Source of the DNA: Reticulitermes speratus
Taxonomy: Eukaryota; Arthropoda; Insecta; Blattodea; Rhinotermitidae
NCBI GenBank assembly: GCA_021186555.1
Contig: JAJKFL010000039.1
Span: forward strand, 43,839,597-43,903,596
Direction of reading: 5' to 3'
DNA length: 64,000 bases
The first letter of the stretch is position 1, and the number at the start of each line of letters is the position of its first letter. The translations under genes and the position numbers were made by a program. The notes below the pieces were generated by a model. That model ran no database searches. It had not been told where the DNA came from and was given only the letters and a program-made list of their open reading frames with translations. Positions 20,011-31,565 of the stretch are shown here, one piece after another.

Positions 20011-21060
20011 CATAACCATGGGCTAAACTTTGGCAGTCAGCATCCGCAAAGTTGAGGAATTTAAGTCCTTTGTTGTTGGATGGTAAAAGTTGGGGAATTA
20101 TCAGTGATGCTTCTGTAACAGGGTGTCTTTCATGTGTGAAAGTTTAGAGTTCTAAACAAAAAGAAATGTAATTATTCCCATGCATGAAATTAGAATGAAA
20201 GGACATTTGCACCATTTAAATAAAATAACTGCTACCATTATGTGAACTCTGTTTAGTGGGAGGATATATGTATATTTTATAGACACAGTAATTTGTTATT
20301 TCAACTTCATTGCTGTTTAAATTTAGTGAACATTTTCTGTGAAATAAATTGCTCAAATTCCCTCTTGCATCGGCGTTTGCGTATGCTTGGAATCCATGCA
20401 CAACAAGAGACAAAGATGTTACCTTTATAAGTTGCATGTTGATACTTGAAACGAGAATAAAGCAAGGAAAATTAAATGAGCAGATATTTCTGTATTTTTG
20501 TTGCTATTGAACCCATGTGAAGATTTTGCTTTTTAGATGAACTTAGCTAATTTTATGATATCTGACATCTGTATGTTCCTTCAACAAAAAATTCACCACA
20601 GTACATAACCAATTTACTGTTTTTCCTGCATGTGATTGTCATCAAGGATACCGTACAAAATTATAAGTGGAAATTTTGAGTAAGTTGACCTGTTAGAAAG
20701 ATGAATTAAGCAATAATTACTTAGTAAATAATTTTAGTTGTGTGTGGCCAAACCATGTAGGAAGAACAGTAAGTTAGTTGTAGACCAGTTTGTTGTGTAG
20801 CGCGTTGTTACTTGGTGAATGATACATCAGTTTAAGTTTGACAGTTTGACATCTGTGTTTGCAGGAACAGCATGAGGTTGCAAGAACTGCTGGACAGATT
20901 ATAGTTTTTTTGGAGTGGGTTATTGATACAAATATGGGGGGGAAAGAATTGTGTCAAATAGCTGTTGAATTTACGGACTGTGTGTGTCATGATTTTGTAA
21001 TTGATATTGATCTTGTGATTGATTTGTTCATCTTTAGAATGCTCAGCTGAAAATACAGGG
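20011..21060. other. Unique AT-rich DNA, no gene recognised
   Basis: Short frames only, none with a recognisable domain. AATAAA occurs near 20456 but nothing ties it to a transcript. Confidence 0.5.
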
Positions 21061-21061
21061 G

Positions 21062-21192
21062 AGCAAGAATAACTCAGCATAGTGACTAAGCTACAGTCCA
21101 AATGACCAGGGTTCAATTTCTGTTAGGGTCAAGAGATTTTCCTCCTCCAAAAGGTTCAGAATTGCTCTGAGGCCCACCAAGGAGCACAGTCC
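21062..21192 (+). mobile_element. SINE family C, 5' fragment
   Basis: ATAACTCAGCATAGTGACTA and CCAGGGTTCAATTTCTGTTA correspond to the A-box and B-box parts, followed by AAGAGATTTTCCTCCTCC. It is cut off where the LINE end at 21195 begins. Confidence 0.5.
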
Positions 21193-21194
21193 TG

Positions 21195-22395
21195 GAGAAG
21201 CTAACAGGTCGTCAGCTAGTCAAGAAATTCCCGCATTTTATGGAACCCGAAGGTTCATTACCGCACTCACAACAGCCCGCCACCTGCCCCTATCCTGAGC
21301 CATATCAATCCAGTCAATGCCCCCCCATCCCACTTCTTGAAGATCCATTTTAATATTATAATTCCATCTATGCCTAGGTCTTCCAAGTGGTCTCCATCCC
21401 TCAGGTCTCCCCACCAAAATCCTGTATGCACCTCTCCCCTCACCCATACATGCTACATTCCCCGCCCACCTCATTCTTCTTGATTTGATCACCGTAATAA
21501 TATTTGGTGATAAGTACAGATCATTAAGTTCCTCATTATGTAGTCTTCTCCAATCCCCTGTTACCCCGTCCCTCTTAGGCCCAAATATCCTCCTCAGCAC
21601 CCTATTCTCGAACACCCTCAGCCTATGTTCCTCCCTCAGTGTGACAGACCAAGTTTCACACCCACACAAAACAACAACACAATTACAGTTCTGTATATCT
21701 TAATGTTTGTATCATTGTACAGCAAACTGTAAGACACAAGATCTGCACCGAATGATAACAAGCATTACGTGACTTCAATCTGCTCTTAATTTCTTACTGA
21801 GTGGAATTTAGATTTGTTAGGGCTGTTCCAAAATATTTGAACTGTTCCAACCTTTCAAAGTATTTATTATCTAAATTTATGTTGTCATTTTGTCCTGCAT
21901 TCTGATCTCCAGACATGACCATGTACTTAGTTCTGCTGTCCCACATTCTGATCTCCAGACATGACCATGTACTTAGTTCTGCTGTCCCACATTCCGATCT
22001 CCAGACATGACCATGTACTTAGTTCTGCTGTCCCACATTCTGATCTCCAGACATGACCATGTACTTAGTTCTGCTGTCCCACATTCCGATCTCCAGACAT
22101 GACCATGTACTTAGTTCTGCTGTCCCACATTCTGATCTCCAGACATGACCATGTACTTAGTTCTGCTGTCCCACATTCTGATCTCCAGACATGACCATGT
22201 ACTTAGTTCTGCTGTCCCACATTCCGATCTCCAGACATGACCATGTACTTAGTTTTCTCAGCATTTACTTCTAGACCAATCGCCTTACTAGCGACTACTA
22301 AAGCTTCTGTGTTTTTCCTTATAGCATGTACACTTCCGCCGAAGATATTAACATCAGCATAAACTTTAAGCTGATGTGTACCATTTAATTTCAAA
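21195..22395 (-). mobile_element. 5'-truncated LINE end with internal tandem expansion
   Basis: Same family as 15465-16375, on the minus strand. The 21238-21669 frame gives [60 protein letters not shown] and GRPRHRW. The far end (22203-22394) gives QLKVYADVNIFGGSVHAI, EALVVASKAIGLEVNAEKTK and YMVMSGD, which is the palm region after the catalytic YADD; here one D is lost (YADVN). Between them a 46-bp stretch is repeated. Confidence 0.85.
21893..22255. repeat. 46-bp tandem repeat inside a LINE
   Basis: About eight copies of CATTCTGATCTCCAGACATG ACCATGTACTTAGTTCTGCT GTCCCA (46 bp), with TTCTG/TTCCG alternating at one site. The first and last copies join normal LINE sequence (KYMVMS region), so the repeat arose within the LINE copy. 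Confidence 0.9.
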
Positions 22396-22450
22396 CCCTC
22401 TTACTACGGCGCTACACGCCGGAAGGTCGCGGGTTCGATTCCCGATTGTG
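22396..22450 (+). mobile_element. SINE family A tRNA-head fragment
   Basis: GCGCTACACGCCGGAAGGTC GCGGGTTCGATTCCCG is the 3' half of the tRNA-like head seen at 62880. It is followed by a GT run. Too short and incomplete to be a tRNA gene. Confidence 0.6.
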
Positions 22451-22775
22451 TGTGTGTAGCATGTATGGGGGAGAAGATAAATTAATACAAGATTTTGGTG
22501 GGGAAATGTGAAGGAAAGAGCAGTTGGAAAACCTAGGCTTAGGTGAGACATGTAGCATAAGTATTGGAAATACAAAGCATATAGTTGTGCTGTCAGAACG
22601 TGTATTTGGGAGGGCAAGGAATGTATAAATGTAACGCACAATAGGGACAAGGGGTGGGCTGTTGTGAATGCTGTAATGAACTGTCAGGTTCCACAAAGTG
22701 TCGGGAATTTATTGACTAACTGAGGAACTGTTAGCTTTTCAAGAAGGGCACTGCTGCACATAACCAGTCAGTGTT
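22450..22775 (+). mobile_element. LINE 3'-end fragment, decayed
   Basis: It parallels the LINE end: GATTTTGGTGGGGAAATGTG, GACAAGGGGTGGGCTG, AATGAACTGTCAGGTTCC and GGGAATTTATTGACTAACTG. Many changes, no open frame. Confidence 0.6.
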
Positions 22776-22804
22776 GCAGTACTTAGTGGACTTTTATCTA
22801 GGCC

Positions 22805-22912
22805 AGTGGTGAAACACATTTTTTTTTCTTTTTTTTGGGGGGGGGGTGGGGGGTGAAGGGCCCCGCAGCAGATGCTACGGACGCACTGCAGCCTTGAGGC
22901 TTATTTTGCAAA
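22805..22912 (-). mobile_element. SINE family D, 3' fragment
   Basis: On the minus strand: GCCTCAAGGCTGCAGTGCGT and CCGTAGCATCTGCTGCGGGG, as in the 3' part of the SINE at 13127. It ends in T and G homopolymer runs (about 22821-22860). 22913-23196 shows nothing recognisable. Confidence 0.7.
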
Positions 22913-23196
22913 ACACTTTTTTTAGATTGTATTTTAATTTTTTTTATTTGAAAAAATAGTTCCCATGTTTCCAAAAGCAGAAATAATCACATTTTACAAA
23001 TTCACAAGTTAGTCGTGTTGTTCGTTTCATGATACATGGCTTGCGGGTCACAAGTTGCCAGTTGCTAACATCAGAAGAAACAAGTGCAGGGTGAGTAAAA
23101 AAAATAACACTTGTATGAGTTTTTTATTTTCTTCTATGGGTTTTGTGCATTGAAAACTATTGACACTATTTAGGCAGAATTTTGAAGCAGGTTTGA

Positions 23197-24423
23197 TATA
23201 TGTGCACCAGTCTGCTGCAGCACACAACAGATATATGTGCACCATTCTGCTGCAGCACACAACAGATATATGTGCACCAGTCTGCTGCAGCACACAACAG
23301 ATATATGTGCACCAGTCTGCTGCAGCACACAACAGATATATGTGCACCAGTCTGCTGCACCACACAACAGATATATGTGCACCAGTCTGCTGCACCACAC
23401 AACAGATATATGTGCACCAGTCTGCTGCAGCACACAACAGATATATGTGCACCAGTCTGCTGCAGCACACAACAGATATATGTGCACCAGTCTGCTGCAG
23501 CACACAACAGATATATGTGCACCAGTCTGCTGCACCACACAACAGATATATGTGCACCAGTCTGCTGCAGCACACAACAGATATATGTGCACCAGTCTGC
23601 TGCAGCACACAACAGATATATGTGCACCAGTCTGCTGCAGCACACAACAGATATATGTGCACCATTCTGCTGCAGCACACAACAGATATATGTGCACCAG
23701 TCTGCTGCACCACACAACAGATATATGTGCACCAGTCTGCTGCAGCACACAACAGATATATGTGCACCAGTCTGCTGCAGCACACAACAGATATATGTGC
23801 ACCAGTCTGCTGCACACACAACAGATATATGTGCACCAGTCTGCTGCAGCACACAACAGATATATGTGCACCAGTCTGCTGCAGCACACAACAGATATAT
23901 GTGCACCAGTCTGCTGCAGCACACAACAGATATATGTGCACCAGTCTGCTGCAGCCCCACAACAGATATATGTGCACCAGTCTGCTGCACCACACAACAG
24001 ATATATGTGCACCAGTCTGCTGCAGCACACAACAGATATATGTGCACCAGTCTGCTGCACCACACAACAGATATATGTGCACCAGTCTGCTGCAGCACAC
24101 AACAGATATATGTGCACCAGTCTGCTGCAGCACACAACAGATATATGTGCACCAGTCTGCTGCAGCACACAACAGATATATGTGCACCAGTCTGCTGCAC
24201 CACACAACAGATATGTTTGCACCAGTCTGCTGCAGCACACAACAGATATATGTGCACCAGTCTGCTGCAGCACACAACAGATATATGTGCACCAGTCTGC
24301 TGCAGCACACAACAGATATATGTGCACCAGTCTGCTGCAGCACACAACAGATATATGTGCACCAGTCTGCTGCACCACACAACAGATATATGTGCACCAG
24401 TCTGCTGCACCACACAACAGATG
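23197..24423. repeat. 35-bp satellite array, about 35 copies
   Basis: Unit AGATATATGTGCACCAGTCT GCTGCAGCACACAAC (35 bp), with GCAGCAC/GCACCAC as the main variant and rare CCAGT/CCATT. The unit has no stop in most frames, so frames of over 400 codons stay open on both strands. These are repeat effects: all frames carry the same rotated peptide. Confidence 0.95.
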
Positions 24424-24614
24424 TTGTGACCTATCGTCACGCAGACTGTCTCCATGTTTAATTAAGCGCAGAAACATCATGGCAATAGATTACAACGATA
24501 CGTCATGGCGAGTCATAAAGTACTATGATGAGTGGAAGTGTCTGTTGTCATATGTAACTGTGGCGAGTGGTTTATGTCGCTTGTGCTGGTATCGATATAG
24601 TCTATGCTGTCGAC

Positions 24615-25079
24615 CAGTGGTTGCCAAAGTGGGCGGTTGGATTACCGAGGTGGGCGGTAATAGGTACGAGAGGTGGAAGGGAGCGCTGTTATTATCACAG
24701 GGGGGCGCTAGTAGACAAGTAGTGCATTTATTTTTGTAATGAAATTGAAATAAAGTAATTTTTGTGTTAAAAATAAAAGTGAACTAAATTTCTTAGTATT
24801 TTAATTTATGAGTCTTATTCAAGCACATAATATTTTTTTTAATAAACTATTTGTAGATGAATTATTGTTAATCATAAAAAATATAATAAATTTTAATTTA
24901 TCAATTAACACAAAGAACATTAAGTTTAACTCTTATAATTTTATTTAAACGATTTTTTAAATATAAAATAAAAGTGGAAACAAAAGCGCATTTATGTTTT
25001 TTCAAAAATGTAGGGGGGCGCTGTGGGTGTGTATATGGAACCTAGGAGGCGGTGGTCCGAAAAAGTTTGGGAACCGCTG
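24615..25079. mobile_element. hAT-type MITE
   Basis: Element of 465 bp with ends CAGTGGTTGCCAAAGT and AAAGTTTGGGAACCGCTG. The 8-bp flanks CTGTCGAC (24607-24614) and CTGTAGAT (25080-25087) match at six of eight positions. GGGGGGCGCT occurs near both ends. No transposase. Confidence 0.82.
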
Positions 25080-25087
25080 CTGTAGAT

Positions 25088-26220
25088 GATGTCTGGACCG
25101 GAAGAGAGGGTGGTAAATATAAACGAGCAAAGTTCCTGCTTCTCTCGTCTACATAAAACTTAATTATGAGTAGGCCTATCGCCTGTTTTGAAATTAAGTT
25201 TTAGGATGTGTTCAAATTCAGTAGCATTAGGACATCTACAGGAGCGATTCGAAATTAATCTAAACTAGAGTTTTAATCGATACATTATCATCCGTAATCG
25301 ATTGTTCTGTAATGGCGGCACAGCGCTATAGGCGGTAAACTGTAACAGTATTTTGTATTACATAGTTTTTTTTTTAATTTGGAACTACAGAATAATCAAG
25401 AACACGGATGTAATTACCGTCGAATGTGGCTTTCAGTGGAAGGAGAACAGTTAATGAATGAATATAATTGATGGTTCGGATACACGTACGTATACAGATA
25501 AGCACATCACAAAGCAGGCTAAAGGTTAATAGAACAACATCTGTATTTAGAGATAAAAGCAACAAGCTTTATGGTACATATATGTACCGGTGTGCTTCGT
25601 ACCGTCTGAGCATTACTTCACAGGCACCTGCAGTGTGTCCGGACAGCACGCGCCAACAAAACTGCAACAAAATATTATCCATATGTATTAACGTTGTTTA
25701 TGCATTCATAATTTTAGCTTTCATTATGTACGACACGTGAAGTGTATGGCTGAGCTTGGGGCTAGATTAAGGATGCATGGAGCTTTATCTCTCGTTCCCT
25801 ATACGCGTTTATGGTAGTACATGAAACACTGGTAATAGTTACGTGTCCTTGGTTTGTTCGTTAGTAATAGTTACGTGTCGAAGGACCGTAGTGCCTTCTT
25901 CAGAGTTATTAATCAACAATGTTCAACTTTTTCCGACAACGTGGATGAAATTAGCCGCCTTTTTACTAAATCAGGCGTGCTAACGACGACACAGAGAAGC
26001 AAAGTATTGTGACACGTAAAGATGCTGTGTAATGGGGATACGCCGTGAATATATAAAATTGATTACAGTGGATCTTATGTTGAAGCAGTACAAGGTTAGA
26101 GAGCACAACGCGTATATTTCGTGCCTGAAACCTAGAATATGCACAATTTAGTAATTATTAAATAGTATAATAATTATAATACATTTTTGTTCACATTTTG
26201 CCTTCATTAAAATAACTAAC
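25088..26220. other. Unique DNA, no gene recognised
   Basis: Short frames only. TAATAGTTACGTGTC occurs twice (near 25832 and 25866). A weak minus-strand motif copy lies at about 25871-25905 (CTCTGAAGAAGGCAC ... CCTTCGACACG). Confidence 0.45.
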
Positions 26221-26224
26221 TCCA

Positions 26225-26462
26225 TGTAGCACAGTCCTTCTTGAGAAGCTAACAGGTCGTCAGCTAGTCAAGAAATTCCCCGAAGGTTCATTACCGCACT
26301 CACAAAAGCCCGCCACCTGTCCCTATCCTGAGCTATATCAATCCAGTCCATGCCCCCCCCCCATCCCATTTCTTGAAGATGCATTTTAATATTATCCTCC
26401 CATCTACACCTAGGTCTTCCAAGTGGTCTCCTTCCCTCAGGTCTCCCCACCAAAATCCTGTG
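26225..26462 (-). mobile_element. LINE 3'-end fragment
   Basis: The minus strand encodes [40 protein letters not shown] and [18 protein letters not shown], then the 3' UTR block (TTTCTTGACTAGCTGACGAC). Heavily 5'-truncated copy of the family at 15465 and 21195. Confidence 0.85.
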
Positions 26463-26548
26463 CGTTCATTAAAACACCATATAAAAGGGACAGCATACAA
26501 AATGCTAAGTTCTATTACCTTCTAGTTACTTCTGCTTCTATGGGCAGT

Positions 26549-27724
26549 GTCCTGTCCTGTCCTGTCCTGTCCTGTCCTGTCCTGGCCAGTCCTGTCCTGT
26601 CCTGTCCTCTCCTGGCCAGTCCTGTCCTGTCCTGTCCAGTCCTGTCCTGTCCTGGCCAGTCCTGTCCTGTCCAGTGATGTCCAGTCCTGTCCAGTCCTGT
26701 CCTGTCCAGTGATGTCCAGTCCTGTCCTGTCCTGTCCAGTCCTGTCCTGTCCTGTCCAGTGATGTCCAGTCCTGTCATGTCCTGTCCAGTCCTGTCCAGT
26801 CCTGTCCTGTCATGTCCAGTCCTGTCCTGTCCAGTGATGTCCAGTCCTGTCCTGTCCAGTCATGTCCTGTCCTGTCATGTCCAGTCCTGTCATGTCATGT
26901 CCAGTCCTGTCATGTCCAGTCCTGTCCTGTCCTGTCCTGTCATGTCCTGTCATGTCCAGTCCTGTCATGTCATGTCCTGTCATGTCATGTCCAGTCCTGT
27001 CCTGTCATGTCCAGTCCTGTCATGTCATGTCCTGTCCTGTCATGTCCAGTCCTGTCCTGTCCAGTCCTGTCCTGTCATGTCCAGTCCTGTCATGTCCAGT
27101 CCTGTCCTGTCATGTCCAGTCCAGTCCTGTCCTGCCCTGTCATGTCCAGTCCTGTCCTGCCCTGTCATGTCCAGTCCTGTCCTGTCATGTCCAGTCCTGT
27201 CCTGTCCTGTCATGTCCTGTCCAGTCCTGTCATTTCATGTCCAGTCCAGTCCTGTCATGTCCAGTCCTGTCATGTCCAGTCCTGTCCTGTCCAGTCCTGT
27301 CCTGTCCATTCCTGTCATGTCCAGTCCTGTCATGTCCAGTCCTGTCATGTCATGTCCAGTCCTGTCATGTCCTGTCATGTCCAGTCCTGTCCTGTCCAGT
27401 CCTGTCCTGTCCAGTCCTGTCCTGTCCAGTCCTGTCCTGTCCAGTCCTGTCCAGTCCTGTCATGTCCAGTCCTGTCCAGTCCTGTCCTGTCCAGTCCTGT
27501 CCTGTCCAGTCCTGTCCTGTCCTGTCCTGTCCAGTCCTGTCCTGTCCAGTCCAGTCCTGTCCAGTCCAGTCCTGTCATGTCCTGTCCAGTCCTGTCATGT
27601 CCAGTCCTGTCATGTCCAGTCCTGTCATGTCATGTCCAGTCCTGTCATGTCCTGTCCAGTCCTGTCATGTCCAGTCCTGTCCTGTCCAGTCCTGTCCTGT
27701 CCAGTCCTGTCCTGTCCTGTCCTC
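26549..27724. repeat. Pentanucleotide array (CCTGT/CCAGT/CATGT)
   Basis: About 1.18 kb of 5-bp units that differ only at two positions: TCCTG, TCCAG and TCATG (rarely TGGCC or TGATG). Mixed order, no fixed higher period that I can see. It keeps several frames open on both strands (about 300-codon frames), with no coding meaning. Confidence 0.95.
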
Positions 27725-27850
27725 GCTATATCCTCATCAAACTGTTCACCCTGTTCATCGCAAAGTCTCCTAGGTCACACATTTCTCAAACCAACACAAT
27801 GCACACTTCTTATTTATATAAATTAACTTCTTTTTTACAATAAAATCAGT

Positions 27851-27891
27851 CCGACATGTTTCGGATCTCTATTATGGAACCATCATCAGGG
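27851..27891 (-). other. Hammerhead-like dispersed motif, minus-strand copy
   Basis: On the minus strand: CCTGATGATGGTTCC, a spacer, GATCCGAAACATGTCGG. One of the best matches to the consensus. Confidence 0.55.
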
Positions 27892-28063
27892 ACCTATATC
27901 TTGAGTCACACAAAATTACAAAACGGCGAGTAATGACATATTAAAGGTTAAAGATATAAAATGTGGATTTTCTCAGACTTTATTTGTAGGTACAGTACGT
28001 GTCAGAAGTATTTATGTGTGGAAGGCTAGGAGAGTATTGGTGGTAAGTTGAAATATCAGGACA

Positions 28064-28363
28064 CAGCAGGCCGTCGATTTAACGGACTAATTGGGGGGAA
28101 GTGGTGTCCGCTATTGCCGAAAGTCCGTTAAATGGAATGTATTTTAAAAACATATATTAATAACAAACTTACAATGTACAGGGTGTATCAAAATGTTATT
28201 ATAATGTACAAGTATCAACAAAATATTATTATAATGTAATTCAGTAATTTATACACGGCACTAAAACAACTGTTACAAATATAAACATAAATTTACGGCA
28301 GGAACCAAACTTTGTTTTAATTAAACACGTCAAATTTTTGTCCGTTAAATCGAGGGCCTGCTG
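28064..28363. mobile_element. pogo-like MITE, second copy
   Basis: Ends CAGCAGGCCGTCGATTTAAC and GTTAAATCGAGGGCCTGCTG; the interior matches the element at 14258 in reverse (CCGCTATTGCCGAAAGTCCG, GGAACCAAACTTTGTTTTAA). The flanks are CA and TG where TA would be expected, so the target duplication has probably mutated. Confidence 0.83.
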
Positions 28364-29098
28364 TGTTATTTTAACGACAATAATTTTAACTCCGTTTTTA
28401 ACGTGTTATTGCATTGTGTGCGTATAAACGTAATTTCACATTTAATGGTTCCGGCCTGTCATATATTTTATGACTGCAGTTGAGATCTCGACCGTATATA
28501 TGGGCAGTGTGAAATAGTACACGGTGTTTTACTTTATTTTTATTTCGGTGCATTGTCAGCCTGATGATGACTCCTTATACATGAGCCGAAACACGTTGCA
28601 GTAAACTCTTATATAAAAAGAGGTGTTGTGTTTAGCACCTACTTTCCTTACATGAATAGGCCTAACTTGGAGGGTACAGGGAGGGGGGCAAATGCCCCTC
28701 CAATATTTTTTCTACCTAATAATAGTTTATTGTTTGGCTACTTGGTTGAAGATGGCCAAATAGAAAATAGCAATACTTTCTAAACGATTATTTGGGTGGT
28801 GTAAAGACAGAAAAAATGACAAACCTGCGATTTGCAGGACACAGAACAGAGGCATCCTAATACCCATGGCCGATCCCCCCCCCCCCCCCCCCCCAAGAAA
28901 CTTTTGTTATTCGCTGTAATGAAAACTGCCAGACTGCCACTATGGGTACACTCAGGGTCAAGGAAAGTGTTCTGTTTAACGTGGTCGTTAGTTGAGGCAC
29001 GGTGAAGAACTGCAGACTGCAGCACGACTGTAGGGTGAATCGTGAATCGTGCCTCCCTGCTTCATGAACTCGCCTTGTCAGTGCCACGCGTTTACTGA
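28364..29098. other. Unique DNA with one motif copy and a C20 run
   Basis: A motif copy lies at 28560-28600 on the + strand (CCTGATGATGACTCC ... GAGCCGAAACACGTTGC). A run of 20 C at 28875-28894 may have the wrong length. No gene recognised. Confidence 0.5.
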
Positions 29099-29968
29099 CT
29101 TTGCCTCAGAAGGCAGTGAGAGCCAGTGCTTGTGTTGTGAGTGCTAACAGTCTTCGTATTGGAACTTTGCCTCAGAAGGCAGTGAGAGCCAGTGCTTGTG
29201 TTGTGAGTGCTAACAGTCTTCGTATTGGAACTTTGCCTCAGAAGGCAGTGAGAGCCAGTGCTTGTGTTGTGAGTGCTAACAGTCTTCGTATTGGAACTTT
29301 GCCTCAGAAGGCAGTGAGAGCCAGTGCTTGTGTTGTGAGTGCTAACAGTCTTCGTATTGGAACTTTGCCTCAGAAGGCAGTGAGAGCCAGTGCTTGTGTT
29401 GTGAGTGCTAACAGTCTTCGTATTGGAACTTTGCCTCAGAAGGCAGTGAGAGCCAGTGCTTGTGTTGTGAGTGCTAACAGTCTTCGTATTGGAACTTTGC
29501 CTCAGAAGGCAGTGAGAGCCAGTGCTTGTGTTGTGAGTGCTAACAGTCTTCGTATTGGAACTTTGCCTCAGAAGGCAGTGAGAGCCAGTGCTTGTGTTGT
29601 GAGTGCTAACAGTCTTCGTATTGGAACTTTGCCTCAGAAGGCAGTGAGAGCCAGTGCTTGTGTTGTGAGTGCTAACAGTCTTCGTATTGGAACTTTGCCT
29701 CAGAAGGCAGTGAGAGCCAGTGCTTGTGTTGTGAGTGCTAACAGTCTTCGTATTGGAACTTTGCCTCAGAAGGCAGTGAGAGCCAGTGCTTGTGTTGTGA
29801 GTGCTAACAGTCTTCGTATTGGAACTTTGCCTCAGAAGGCAGTGAGAGCCAGTGCTTGTGTTGTGAGTGCTAACAGTCTTCGTATTGGAACTTTGCCTCA
29901 GAAGGCAGTGAGAGCCAGTGCTTGTGTTGTCAGTGCTAACAGTCTTCGTATTGGAACTTTGCCTCAGT
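29099..29968. repeat. 66-bp array, 13 near-identical copies
   Basis: The unit begins CTTTGCCTCAGAAGGCAGTG, continues AGAGCCAGTGCTTGTGTTGT and ends with GTGAGTGCTAACAGTCTTCG TATTGGAA. All copies look identical except one base in the last (TTGTCAGTG for TTGTGAGTG). Since 66 is 22 codons, frames of about 310 codons stay open on both strands (29101-30036 and 29092-30024). I see no splice, start context or homology that would make either a gene. Confidence 0.93.
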
Positions 29969-30058
29969 ATTACGTAACTTTGATTTATGTAACCGAGATG
30001 AAGATATTGAAAGCTGACCATCATATACGTAAGTAAGTGATTTACAGTTTCTTCTTTA

Positions 30059-30460
30059 GAATATGAAGGAGTTAGAGGCCTGTAGAATATGACGGAGTTA
30101 GAGGCCTATAGAATAAGACGGAGTAAGAGGTTTATAGAATATGACGGAGTTGAGGCCTGTAGAATATGACGGAGTTAGAGGCCTATAGAATAAGACGGAG
30201 TAAGAGGTTTATAGAATATGACGGAGTTAGAGGCCTATAGAATATGACGGAGTTAGAGGCCTATAGAATATGACGGAGTTAGATTCTATAGAATATGACG
30301 GAGTTAGAGGCCTATAGAATATGACGGGTTAGAGGCCTATAGAATAAGACGGAGTTAGAGGCCTATAGAATATGACGGAGTAAGAGATTTATAGAATATG
30401 ACGGAGTAAGAGGTTTATAGAATATGACGGAGTTAGAGGCCTATAGACTGACGGAGTTAG
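30059..30460. repeat. 26-bp tandem array, about 15 copies
   Basis: Unit ATGACGGAGTTAGAGGCCTA TAGAAT with frequent variants (AAGACGG, GTAAGAGGTT, missing bases). It is interrupted at its right end by a SINE. Unrelated to the 26-bp array at 1496. Confidence 0.9.
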
Positions 30461-30465
30461 AGGCC

Positions 30466-30708
30466 GCGCGGTCTAAGGCGTGGGTCTACGGCCGCTCGCT
30501 TACTGGGATTGTGGGTTCGAATCCCACCGGGGGCATGGATGTCTGTCTGTTGTGAGTGTTGTGTGTTGTCAGGTAGAGGTCACTGCAACGGGCTGATCCC
30601 TCGTCCAGAGGAGTCCTACCGAGTGTGGTGTGTCTGAGTGTGATCGTGAAGCCTCGAACAAATGAGGCGGCCTAGGCCCCCAAGGGGCTGTCGAGCCATT
30701 GAAAAAAA
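30466..30708 (+). mobile_element. tRNA-derived SINE (family B), inserted in the 26-bp array
   Basis: Plus-strand copy: GCGCGGTCTAAGGCGTGGGT, GTGGGTTCGAATCCCACC (B box), GTAGAGGTCACTGCAACGGG, GGCCCCCAAGGGGCTG, then an A tail. AGAGGCC flanks it at 30459-30465 and 30709-30715; this is also part of the array unit, so the duplication is probable but not certain. The first bases of the head are missing. Confidence 0.85.
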
Positions 30709-30880
30709 AGAGGCCTATAACGTTCCTCTATAGGCCTGATGAGTTGTGTGCTAGCAAGTCTAAGGAGTGGACGTCGGGTCTACGTGCTTACTGCAGGAGC
30801 AGGGTATACGTTCTGTGTACTGTAATTACCGATAGCCTTTCTACACGTATAACCACTCACCATTGTAATCATCAGTGACT

Positions 30881-31060
30881 GTGTGTCAACATGTGGTAGG
30901 CAGTGTTATATCTACGTATCAGTTGCGCGCTCTATTGCAGTGGAGGCCTGACGTACAGAATGGCCCAAAAGTGTGTCAACATGTGGTAGGCAGTGTTATA
31001 TCTACGTATCAGTTGCGCGCTCTATTGCAGTGGAGGCCTGACGTACAGAATGGCCCAAAA
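30881..31060. repeat. Two copies of a 90-bp unit
   Basis: GTGTGTCAACATGTGGTAGG ... GAATGGCCCAAAA occurs twice in direct order, starting at 30881 and 30971, apparently without differences. It lies between the outer inverted arms described for 30815-31855. Confidence 0.9.
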
Positions 31061-31323
31061 GTCAGTTCACCGGTTACTGAAATGTAAACTACAATGCTTT
31101 GTAAACACCTGCATTACTTACTGAATTTACAAAAATTGTTCGAAGTGAGATCGTCCATGTTGAACCCGCAGCCCACAAGGTCACGGTACCGTTTTGTGCA
31201 CTGATTGGCGTCAAAATGCGGGCGAGAGAATATTTTGGTTAGCTTAAAAAAGGCGGGATACAAGTTTAAGCTGTTTTGAACCGAGTGTCTTAAAATAATG
31301 CACGAGTAAGAATAGTGCCAAGC

Positions 31324-31565
31324 TTAATGTCACGTTGTGTCGCCGTGCGTCTTGACGTTAATGTCACGTTGTGTCGCCGTGCATTGTGACGTTAATGTCA
31401 CGTTGTGTCGCCGTGCATCGTGACGTTAATGTCACGTTGTGTCGCCGTGCATCGTGACGTTAATGTCACGTTGTGTCGCCGTGCATCGTGACGTTAATGT
31501 CACGTTGTGTCGCCGTGCATCATGACGTTAATGTCACGTTGTGTCGCCGTGCGTCTTGACGTTAA
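31324..31565. repeat. 34-bp tandem array, 7 copies
   Basis: Unit TTAATGTCACGTTGTGTCGC CGTGCATCGTGACG (34 bp); the first and last copies share GCGTCTTGACG while the middle ones have GCATCGTGACG. The final copy runs into the left arm of the palindrome at 31555. Confidence 0.92.

Noticed and set aside
20859..21050. 63-codon + frame with hydrophobic end
   Set aside because: Short, AT-driven composition, no family recognised.
23048..24739. Frames of 400-500 codons over the 35-bp array in five frames
   Set aside because: All frames translate the same rotated repeat. Five overlapping open frames on two strands are a repeat effect.
26515..27843. Frames of 300-355 codons rich in Ser, Cys, Pro and Val
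   Set aside because: They follow the pentamer array and exist in all frames.
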